Program-made: the position numbers and the translations under genes
Shown here: piece after piece, positions 16,221-22,634 of the stretch
Numbering within the stretch: the first letter of the stretch is position 1
How the letters are laid out: the number at the start of each line of letters is the position of its first letter
Notes under the pieces: model-generated
Database searches by the model: none
What the model saw: only the letters and a program-made list of their open reading frames with translations
Told to the model about the DNA's origin: nothing
Source: an uncultured Collinsella sp.
GTDB taxonomy: Bacteria > Actinomycetota > Coriobacteriia > Coriobacteriales > Coriobacteriaceae
Assembly (NCBI GenBank): GCA_902490325.1
Contig: CABUDJ010000028.1
Span: 1-23,621 of the forward strand
Direction: 5' to 3'
Length of the DNA stretch: 23,621 nt

Positions 16221-16246
16221 ACTTGCGGTGAAGCACCGGGCAGCGC
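16203..16246 (-). terminator. Large hairpin between the TPR gene and mreB (terminator without U-tract)
   Basis: A 14-bp stem (16209-16222 with 16228-16241, two wobbles when read on the minus strand) with a 5-base loop is extended by GCGC/GCGC after a small internal bulge. It starts about 18 bases after the TPR stop. No T-run follows in either direction. A shorter alternative pairing, CGCAAG (16204-16209) with CTTGCG (16222-16227), is mutually exclusive with the main stem. Confidence 0.45.
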
Positions 16247-16263
16247 CAAATCTCATAAGGTCA

Positions 16264-17559
16264 CTACTGGTTGTCAGCAGCCGAGAGATCGATGTCGAGC
16301 GAGGAGACGGCCCAACCGATATGGTTGTCGGAGCGCACGAACTTGACGGTGTACTCCTGCTCGCCGCCCTTGGACAGCGACGCCTTGACCTTGGCGGTGG
16401 TCTCGGTCATAGACTGGTCCATGCCCTCAATGGAGACGGTGGCGCCCTGCGGAATCGAGGAAATGATCATCGACTTGGCGTCCTCGGACAGGCTGGAGGC
16501 CAGGCAGGACTCGGCCTTGGCGGTATCGCCGTCACCGGCAGCCTGGAACAGGTCGGTGACAACAGACTCCTGCGAGGGAAAGCCCAGGCCGCGCGTGTAG
16601 GCAAAGCCAAGACCGCCTGCGGCAATGACGATCAGCAGAAGCAGCACCAAGAAAACCTTGAGGCCCGTGTGGCGATGGCGACGACGGACCTTGGCCTCCT
16701 TGCGGTCCTGCTGAACCATCTCGGACTCGGACAGGGTGAAGAAGCCGGTGTCCGAGGGGTCGGGCATAAATTGACCGGTAGCACCCGTGGGGTCGAGCGG
16801 GTCGACGGCGGGAGCATCCATCGCGGGAGCCGGCGCCGTGGCCATGGCCGTCTGGGCCGAAAGCGCGGCGAGGGAATCGTGCACGCGGGCAAGCTCGTCG
16901 GCCTGCTCGGGCGTGAGCTGGTAGATGCCATCGGCGGTGGCGGCGTTAAAGGCATCGAGCGCGTCAGAGGGGCGACCGGCGGCAGAGAGCGCCTCGCCCA
17001 TACCGGCGTTAAGCGCACGTGTGTCGTCGCGCGGACCGGCAAAGTCAATGGCCGTGCGGTAGGTCTCTACGGCGTCTGCCGGACGGCCGAGCTTAATGAA
17101 GCAGCGGCCAAGATCGCCAAGGGCGGCGGCGGGAGCCGGGTTGGCACCATCGATGGCGGCCTGACGGAAGGCAGTGCCGGCGTTGGCATAATCGCCCGAC
17201 TGGAATAGGGCGTTGCCCAGACCCAGATAGGCCTTAAACGGCGTGGCATAGGATGCATCCTGCGTTGCGGCAGAAAACGCCTGGGCTGCAGTCACATAGT
17301 CACCCACGGCAGCAAGCGCCTTGCCGCGGTTGGTGAGCAGCGCGCCGCGCTTGCCATAGGTACCGTCGTTAAGGGCGGCGGCGTAAGCCTCGGCGGCCTC
17401 GGCATACATGCCCAGGTGCATCAAGGCGTTGCCGCGCAGATGGTCGGCCTCGCCCATAATCTCGCTGGGGGTCTTTGCCGCACCGAGCATCTGGGCGGCA
17501 GCGGAATAATCACCCGCGCGATAAGCGGCGCGGCCCTGTTGGATCAGCTGGCTATTCAA
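16264..17559 (-). CDS. TPR-repeat single-pass membrane protein, function unknown
   Basis: Protein of 431 residues. Residues 1-215 contain about five tetratricopeptide-like helical repeats (for example AGDYSAAAQML, GMYAEAAEAYAAAL, GDYVTAAQAF, GDYANAGTAFRQA, GRPADAVETYRTA), indicating a cytoplasmic protein-binding platform. A linker rich in Ala/Pro/Asp (about 235-275) and a basic stretch RRRHRHTGLK precede one membrane helix at about 301-321. Residues 330-431 form an extracytoplasmic domain with strands such as EYTVKFVRSDNHIGWAVSSLDIDL, similar in outline to DUF4878-like folds. The start is TTG at 17559-17557 with AGGGG six bases upstream. It lies 11 bases after the cyclophilin gene, so they are cotranscribed. 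No function is claimed. Confidence 0.82.
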   Translation of the reverse strand: MNSQLIQQGRAAYRAGDYSAAAQMLGAAKTPSEIMGEADHLRGNALMHLGMYAEAAEAYAAALNDGTYGKRGALLTNRGKALAAVGDYVTAAQAFSAATQDASYATPFKAYLGLGNALFQSGDYANAGTAFRQAAIDGANPAPAAALGDLGRCFIKLGRPADAVETYRTAIDFAGPRDDTRALNAGMGEALSAAGRPSDALDAFNAATADGIYQLTPEQADELARVHDSLAALSAQTAMATAPAPAMDAPAVDPLDPTGATGQFMPDPSDTGFFTLSESEMVQQDRKEAKVRRRHRHTGLKVFLVLLLLIVIAAGGLGFAYTRGLGFPSQESVVTDLFQAAGDGDTAKAESCLASSLSEDAKSMIISSIPQGATVSIEGMDQSMTETTAKVKASLSKGGEQEYTVKFVRSDNHIGWAVSSLDIDLSAADNQ

Positions 17560-17570
17560 GGAAGTCCCCT

Positions 17571-18113
17571 TTACTCGTGAACGATCTCGACATGGACGAT
17601 CTCGTCACCGGCACGCAGCTGCGAGATGACGTCGAGGCCCTCGACCGTGGTGCCAAAGACGGTATAGCCGGAGTCGAGGTTGTGCTGAGCACCCAGGCAG
17701 AAGTAGAACTGCGAACCTGCGGAATCGGGATCCATGGAACGTGCCATGGCAAGCGCGCCGTCGACGTGGCTGTTACGCGGGTTGGTAGCGAACTCGCCCT
17801 TGATGCAGTAGCCGGGGCCGCCGGTACCGGGCATGCCGTCGGGGCCCTCAAGACCGGCGGCGACATCGGCGCCGGACATATCGCGGGTATTGGGGTCGCC
17901 GCCCTGGATCACAAAACCGGGCACATAGCGATGGAACTTAAGGCCGTCATAAAAACCCATCGTGGAAAGCTCGCAGAAGTTCGCCACGTGGATGGGGGCG
18001 CCCTCGCCGTCAAACTTGACCTTGATGGTGCCCTTCGACGTCTCGATCACCGCGCACTCATCACCGACAAGCTGATACTCGGGCGTGTAGAGCTCTTTCT
18101 TAAAACCAAACAT
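17571..18113 (-). CDS. Cyclophilin-type peptidyl-prolyl isomerase
   Basis: Catalyses cis-trans isomerisation of proline peptide bonds; no signal peptide is present, so it should be cytoplasmic. The protein has 180 residues. Cyclophilin signatures are FHRYVPGFVIQGGDPN (60-75, with the catalytic-type Phe-His-Arg and Gln70), ALAMARSMDPDSAGSQFYFCLG (120-141) and YTVFGTTVEGLDVI. The first 18 residues form a short N-terminal extension. The start is ATG at 18113 with AGGAAGGA upstream; a longer frame is rejected because it overlaps the promoter at 18153-18182. It heads a two-gene unit with the TPR protein. Confidence 0.94.
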   Translation of the reverse strand: MFGFKKELYTPEYQLVGDECAVIETSKGTIKVKFDGEGAPIHVANFCELSTMGFYDGLKFHRYVPGFVIQGGDPNTRDMSGADVAAGLEGPDGMPGTGGPGYCIKGEFATNPRNSHVDGALAMARSMDPDSAGSQFYFCLGAQHNLDSGYTVFGTTVEGLDVISQLRAGDEIVHVEIVHE

Positions 18114-18152
18114 GTGGTTCCTTCCTCGTGCGTTTAAAGCATATTTGGTCAA

Positions 18153-18182
18153 ATTGTAGCAATAAGCACGGGCTTCCATCAA
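18153..18182 (-). promoter_or_regulatory. Predicted promoter of the cyclophilin-TPR unit
   Basis: On the minus strand -35 TTGATG (18177-18182) and -10 TACAAT (18153-18158) are 18 bases apart; the -10 matches five of six and the -35 four of six. Transcription would start near 18146, about 33 bases before the ATG. Confidence 0.65.
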
Positions 18183-18218
18183 TTGCGCACGCAGGTTATG
18201 CCGCCGGAGGGCAACAAA

Positions 18219-19373
18219 TTACGAACGTTGCTGCGGTCTCCATGCGCTCACGTTGGCGTCGTACTGGTTAAGCGCGCTGTTGCCGCCTTGTGCGATGGGC
18301 GCCAGGATCTCGCTCTGACGGGCGCTCAGCGACTCGCCGTCGGGAATGGACAGCGAGATATCCCAGCTCTGGCAGATCACGTCGACACGCTCGTACATCC
18401 ACTGGGCAAGCTGCTTTAGATGATCGATGTCCTCCGCATAGACGGTGTCGTCCTGAACCTTGAGGTTATTGAGCTCATCCTGGGTCTTTTTAATCTGATC
18501 GCGCAGGGCATAAGCGCTCTGCGACAGCTCCTGGCGGGTGGAGAGCGGCGTACGCAGATAGCCGTTATTAAACGAATCGATGACCTCGCCGATCTGATCA
18601 TCGTCGCTGTACGACACGATGGTCTGGTACAGGCCGTCGAGCCTGGCGTAGAGCTGGTCGTCGGTTAAGACGGTCTCCTCCTGAACGACCTCGGACGCAT
18701 CCTCTTGCTTGGACTCTTTCTCGGTGGCCTCGCCCTTTTGGCGCGACGGGAAGGTGGTCTTGGCGGCCTGGCCAAACTGGTCGTAGAAGCCGGGCATGAC
18801 GCCCATAGGATCGGCAGTCACAAACCAATACGCACCACCGCACACAGCGGCGAGCACCGCGATGACGATAAGCGGTTTGGGGATATGGCGCTTGTGCTTG
18901 TGATAGGCATCCTCGTCGGGATGGACCTTGCGCTTGGCCTTTGGCTTTTTGGGCTGGACATCATCGCGCAGGGACACCGGTGTGGGGATATCGACCTTGG
19001 GGATGCCAAAGTCCTTATCGAAGGCAGGCAGCACGCAGGTCTCGTTGGGATCGGCGGCATCCGAGAGCACCGCGGCGGCAGAGGCCGGCGCATGGGGCAC
19101 CTCGGTATCGATCTGCTCCTGCGTCAGGCGCGGAAAGCCGGCCGTGCGGCCTGCTGCCAGATCGGATGCAGCCGCGTCTTTGGAAAGGATACCCGGGGCG
19201 GGGCGCCCGCACTTGGGACAGGTGCGATCATGCGGGGACAGGCGTGCGCCACAACCATCGCAGAATACGAACTCGGTATGCTCGGGACCGTCGCCCGGAC
19301 CAACGTATGCGTTGCAATAGGGGCAGAACGAGGCGCCGTCCTCTATGGTCTTAAGGCAATGCGGGCAGATCAC
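18219..19373 (-). CDS. Double zinc-ribbon single-pass membrane protein, function unknown
   Basis: Protein of 384 residues. Two zinc ribbons are at the N terminus: C3-x2-C6 with C17-x2-C20 (CPHC, CPYC) and C38-x2-C41 with C52-x2-C55 (CDGC, CPKC). A long polar linker ends in a basic stretch (KPKAKRKVHPDEDAYHKHKRH) before one membrane helix at about 166-185 (PLIVIAVLAAVCGGAYWFV). The extracytoplasmic part, about 195-384, is charged and mostly helical, with a probable coiled coil around QLYARLDGLYQTIV and RDQIKKTQDELNNL. The start is GTG at 19373, giving MICPHC, with AGAGGA upstream; an upstream TTG at 19394 lacks a ribosome site. Such proteins are common in Coriobacteria and Firmicutes but uncharacterised. 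Confidence 0.82.
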   Translation of the reverse strand: MICPHCLKTIEDGASFCPYCNAYVGPGDGPEHTEFVFCDGCGARLSPHDRTCPKCGRPAPGILSKDAAASDLAAGRTAGFPRLTQEQIDTEVPHAPASAAAVLSDAADPNETCVLPAFDKDFGIPKVDIPTPVSLRDDVQPKKPKAKRKVHPDEDAYHKHKRHIPKPLIVIAVLAAVCGGAYWFVTADPMGVMPGFYDQFGQAAKTTFPSRQKGEATEKESKQEDASEVVQEETVLTDDQLYARLDGLYQTIVSYSDDDQIGEVIDSFNNGYLRTPLSTRQELSQSAYALRDQIKKTQDELNNLKVQDDTVYAEDIDHLKQLAQWMYERVDVICQSWDISLSIPDGESLSARQSEILAPIAQGGNSALNQYDANVSAWRPQQRS

Positions 19374-19482
19374 GGCTTCCTCTTTTCGGAGCAATTCATA
19401 CAGTCGAGGTTAGAGCATAACATCGCCACGCCCCCACAGGAGCAAGGCACCAATTCAACATCGCCAGGGTAGTCTTTGTGGA

Positions 19483-19521
19483 GGGATGATTTTTCTGGGA
19501 CGGGGATTAGAAAATCATCCC
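19483..19521. repeat. Imperfect palindrome in the ATPase/zinc-ribbon spacer
   Basis: GGGATGATTTTTCT (19483-19496) and AGAAAATCATCCC (19509-19521) are inverted copies differing by one extra T, with a 12-base GC-rich centre. It lies within the 162-base gap 19374-19535, after the ATPase stop. No T-run follows the stem, so it is not a standard terminator. It could be a dispersed extragenic palindrome; only one copy is seen in this window. Weak promoter-like hexamers for the zinc-ribbon gene also occur in this gap but none is convincing. Confidence 0.6.
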
Positions 19522-19535
19522 CCGGGCGGCTGAAG

Positions 19536-22286
19536 CTAGGCTTTATTTGCGGGCTTTTTCTTCTTGCTCGGCATCGAGACCTTAATGCCCTGGGCGGACT
19601 TGGTCACACGCGAGCGAGTGACGCCCGTGCCCTTCTTTTTCTTGGGCTGGGCCTTTTCCACACCCTCGAGCGCGCGAACCTCGGCCTCGCGAGCGGTGCG
19701 CTCCTCACGGCGCTGCGCCATATCGGCGGCGACGCGCTTGGCAAAACGCTGGGCAGTTGAGCCCGTCGAGCTCACCTTGCCGCCACCACGACCCAGACGG
19801 ACGCGAACGCCACGGCCAAAGCCGGTGGCAGCATGGCGACGACGCGGCTTAAGCGAATCCATCATCGTGGCGAGCTTAAAGAACACCGTGCAGGTAAAGA
19901 CGACGATCGCCAGCAAGATAACGGCCTCGCCCATCGACAGGTTGGCGATGGACAGCAGCTGCGGGAATCCGATAACACCCGCCAGGATGCCGACGACGAC
20001 AAACACAAAAAGCACCACACGCAAGGGCGTAAGCGGCTGCGAGATACGCCAGATCAGACTCACGCTCGCCGCACACGACGTAAGCAGGCACATGGTCGAA
20101 AGCGTGAGCTGGTTAAAGCCAAACACGCGCGCTACAAAGATATCGAGCGCCGCAGCCATAATAACCGCCAGTGACGCCGGCAACGCACGCTTGAGCACGT
20201 TGGTCAAGAATGACCCCTTCACGCGGGCGTTGTTGGGCTCCAAACCCAGCACAAAGCCCGGCGCGCCGATGCAGAAGAAGTTGATGAGTGTCATCTGAAT
20301 CGGCTCGAAGGGATACGGCGGAAACGCGATGCACAGCGCCGCCAGGCCCATCGAGAACAGCGTCTTAGTCAAGAACAGCGCCGCAGAGCGCTGCAGGTTG
20401 TTGATGGAGCGGCGGCCCTCAGCCACCACGGCGGGCATCGAGGCAAAATCGTTGTCGACCAGCACGATTTCGGCCACGTTGCGCGCGGCATCGGAACCGG
20501 CGGCCATGGCCACGGAGCAGTCGGCCTCCTTGAGCGCCAGCACGTCGTTGACGCCGTCGCCCGTCATGGCAACGGTATGGTCGCGACGCTTGAGCGCCTG
20601 CACGAGTTCGCGCTTTTGCTGCGGCGTCACGCGACCAAAGACGTGATAGCGGTCCACCGCCGCATCAATCTTGGACGGCGTATCGAGCGTCGTGGCGTCG
20701 ACGTAGGCATCGGCCCCCGGAACGCCCACCACGCGCGCGATCGATGACACCGTGCGCGGGTCGTCGCCGCTGATCACGTTGAGGGTCACACCCTGCTCGT
20801 TAAAGTAGCCGATGGTCTCGGCAGCCGAGGTACGGATCTCGTCGCGAATGGTCACAAAGCCGACGGGCTCGGCCTCGCCCGCCATATCGCCGTCGGGCGT
20901 AAAGCCGTCCACACGGGCCACAACAAGCACGCGGCAGGTGTCGGCAAGCTCGGCCACACGATTCTCGACCTGCGCAAAGACGCGCTCCGAAAGCACAAAT
21001 TGCGCTGCGCCCATCACATAGGAGCCCTGCGCAAACGAGGCGCCGCTCCACTTTTTGGACGAAGAGAACGGAATGACCGCCAGCGGCTCGGAAACCTCGA
21101 CCGGGCGGTCAGCGTAATAGTTGAGCAGCGCCTGACAGGTCTCGTTGGCGTCTGCCGAGGTGGCACGCGCCACGTTGGCGAGCGCAAAATCCAGGACCGT
21201 GGTCTCGACGGGGACAGCTGCCTCGTCCGAGTCCGCGCCAAAGCCAACGCCCTCAACAGGCAGCGGGTAGGTACCCTCGACCTCCATACGGCCCGAGGTA
21301 ATGGTGCCCGTCTTGTCCAGGCACAGCACGTCGACGCGCGCGAGCGTCTCGATACAGTAGAGCTGCTGCGCGAGTACCTTGCGGCGCGCCAGACGCACCG
21401 TGGCGATGGCAAGCACCGACGAAGTCAGCAGCACCAGGCCCTGCGGAATCATGCCCAAAAGAGCGCCCACCGTAGACAGCAGCGCCGACGAAGGCACGCG
21501 ACCGGCAAGCAGCTCGGAAAAACACCACGAAAGCGCGCTATCGCCCGGCGTACCGGCGGCATCCCACAGCTCGCTCACACTCGAGGCAAAGAGCGCCAGG
21601 CCGAGCGGAATCATAATGAGGCTCGCAAAGCGCACGATGGCGTTGAGCGCATTCATGATCTCGGAATTGACCTTTTTGACGTACTTGGCCTCGTTGTTGA
21701 TCTTGGCCACGTAGTTGTCGGCGCCAACATGGATCACGCGGGCGCGCAGCAGGCCCGAGTCGATAAAGCTGCCGCTCATGAGCTCGGAGCCGGGCTGCTT
21801 TTTGATGAGATCGCTCTCGCCCGTCAGCAGGCTCTCGTTCACGAGTGCCTCACCCGACACCACCACGGCGTCGGCGGGAATCTGGTCGCCGCGCCCCAGG
21901 CGAATGATATCGTCGAGCACGATCTGGTCCAGGTCGAGCTCTACCTCGGCGCCGTCGCGCACCGCGATGGCCTTCTTAGAGGTGAGCAGCGTAAGCTTAT
22001 CGACCATCCGCTTGGAGCGCATGGACTGGATGACGCCAATTGCCGTGTTCAAGAACACCACGAACAGGAACGTCAGGTTCTTAAACGAACCGGTCAGCAA
22101 CACCAAAATCGCCAAAACCACGTTGATCAAGTTAAACAGCGTGCAGAGGTTCTCGATGATGAGCTCGCGGACCGACTTGGTCTTGAGTTCCATGTTGCGG
22201 TTGATCTTACCGGCGGCGATGCGCTCCTCGACCTCGGCGGTCGAGAGTCCGTGCTCGATATCCGTTGCTGCCATACCTTGTCCCAT
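19536..22286 (-). CDS. P-type cation-transporting ATPase (CtpE/CaxP-like)
   Basis: Membrane pump of 916 residues that moves a cation, possibly calcium, using ATP. Motifs (numbered from the 22286 start): actuator TGES (about 155-158), helix M4 MIPQGLVLL (about 279-287), phosphorylation site DKTGT with Asp324, and hinge TGDGVND (about 575-581) followed by VLALKEADCSVAMAAGSDAA, typical of the CtpE (Mycobacterium) and CaxP (pneumococcus) group. In M4 the usual PEGL is PQGL. About 100 extra residues after the last helix (813-916) are strongly basic, ending in Lys-rich runs. Starts at 22286 or 22274 (912 residues; GGGACAAGG upstream) are both possible; longer frames run into the tRNA. Substrate is inferred only from family. 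Confidence 0.9.
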   Translation of the reverse strand: MGQGMAATDIEHGLSTAEVEERIAAGKINRNMELKTKSVRELIIENLCTLFNLINVVLAILVLLTGSFKNLTFLFVVFLNTAIGVIQSMRSKRMVDKLTLLTSKKAIAVRDGAEVELDLDQIVLDDIIRLGRGDQIPADAVVVSGEALVNESLLTGESDLIKKQPGSELMSGSFIDSGLLRARVIHVGADNYVAKINNEAKYVKKVNSEIMNALNAIVRFASLIMIPLGLALFASSVSELWDAAGTPGDSALSWCFSELLAGRVPSSALLSTVGALLGMIPQGLVLLTSSVLAIATVRLARRKVLAQQLYCIETLARVDVLCLDKTGTITSGRMEVEGTYPLPVEGVGFGADSDEAAVPVETTVLDFALANVARATSADANETCQALLNYYADRPVEVSEPLAVIPFSSSKKWSGASFAQGSYVMGAAQFVLSERVFAQVENRVAELADTCRVLVVARVDGFTPDGDMAGEAEPVGFVTIRDEIRTSAAETIGYFNEQGVTLNVISGDDPRTVSSIARVVGVPGADAYVDATTLDTPSKIDAAVDRYHVFGRVTPQQKRELVQALKRRDHTVAMTGDGVNDVLALKEADCSVAMAAGSDAARNVAEIVLVDNDFASMPAVVAEGRRSINNLQRSAALFLTKTLFSMGLAALCIAFPPYPFEPIQMTLINFFCIGAPGFVLGLEPNNARVKGSFLTNVLKRALPASLAVIMAAALDIFVARVFGFNQLTLSTMCLLTSCAASVSLIWRISQPLTPLRVVLFVFVVVGILAGVIGFPQLLSIANLSMGEAVILLAIVVFTCTVFFKLATMMDSLKPRRRHAATGFGRGVRVRLGRGGGKVSSTGSTAQRFAKRVAADMAQRREERTAREAEVRALEGVEKAQPKKKKGTGVTRSRVTKSAQGIKVSMPSKKKKPANKA

Positions 22287-22302
22287 CACGTCGCGTCGGT
22301 AT

Positions 22303-22338
22303 AAGAAAACCGCCCGGACCATGCGAGGTTCGGACGGT
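22303..22338 (-). terminator. Intrinsic terminator after tRNA-Arg
   Basis: On the minus strand ACCGTCCG (22338-22331) pairs with CGGGCGGT (22316-22309) with one G-T wobble; an inner ACC/GGT may extend it. TTTCTT follows (22308-22303). It ends only 16 bases before the first ATPase start, so ATPase expression needs read-through or an unrecognised promoter. Confidence 0.78.
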
Positions 22339-22352
22339 CTTACGTTCGAGGG

Positions 22353-22426
22353 TGCCCCATGTTGGATTCGAACCAACGGCCTTCTGCTCCGGAGGCAGAC
22401 GCTCTAATCCCCTGAGCTAATAGGGC
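22353..22426 (-). tRNA. tRNA-Arg (anticodon CCG)
   Basis: Complete cloverleaf of 74 bases. The acceptor stem GCCCTAT pairs with ATGGGGC (one G-T), the D arm is GCTC/GAGC, the anticodon stem TCTGC/GCAGA encloses loop CTCCGGA with anticodon CCG, the variable region is AGGCC, and the T arm GTTGG/CCAAC encloses TTCGAAT. The discriminator base is A. The genomic sequence after it is CCC, so the CCA end is not encoded. It reads the arginine codon CGG. Confidence 0.96.
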
Positions 22427-22437
22427 GAACTGTTGGC

Positions 22438-22467
22438 ATTATACCCAAGTGCGCCACGGGCTAACAA
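22438..22467 (-). promoter_or_regulatory. Promoter of tRNA-Arg
   Basis: A perfect -10 TATAAT (22438-22443) and a -35 TTGTTA (22462-22467) are 18 bases apart on the minus strand. Transcription would start about four bases before the mature tRNA. Confidence 0.82.
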
Positions 22468-22504
22468 AAGAATAGAAAAAGCTTTGCAATTACGTGGGAG
22501 ACCT

Positions 22505-22519
22505 TGATTCTCATTTTCA
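22505..22519. promoter_or_regulatory. Candidate Fur-type iron box
   Basis: TGATTCTCATTTTCA (reverse TGAAAATGAGAATCA) matches 11 of 14 defined positions of the 7-1-7 Fur consensus. It lies between the tRNA promoter and the IS edge, with no iron gene in the window. Sites this short arise by chance, so this is tentative. Confidence 0.3.
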
Positions 22520-22527
22520 TTGCAACA

Positions 22528-22569
22528 GCCTCAGGACTCAGCGCAACGCGTTGCGCTGAGTCCTGAGGC
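22528..22569. repeat. 42-bp perfect palindrome
   Basis: Each 21-base half is the exact reverse complement of the other, centred on ACGCGT between 22548 and 22549, with no spacer. It immediately precedes the transposase leader. It could be an IS end, two abutted ends, or a palindromic insertion target. Confidence 0.97.
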
Positions 22570-22595
22570 GCGAATCCGGGTAGGCAACCCCAGAG

Positions 22596-22615
22596 GGGCC
22601 GGAATCCCCCGGCCC
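22596..22615 (+). other. Hairpin before the transposase ribosome site
   Basis: GGGCCGG (22596-22602) pairs with CCGGCCC (22609-22615) around a 6-base loop, ending five bases before GGAGGGAGG. Such stems in insertion sequences can limit transposase translation from outside transcripts; that role is inferred. Confidence 0.5.
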
Positions 22616-22634
22616 GCGATGGAGGGAGGCCGGC

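Noticed and set aside
18114..18182. N-terminal extension of the cyclophilin to 18182
   Set aside because: The extension overlaps a good promoter (TTGATG-18-TACAAT), has no ribosome site, and the ATG at 18113 has AGGAAGGA upstream.
22287..22376. N-terminal extension of the ATPase to 22376
   Set aside because: It would run into the tRNA-Arg gene and through its terminator; the domain begins well after 22286.
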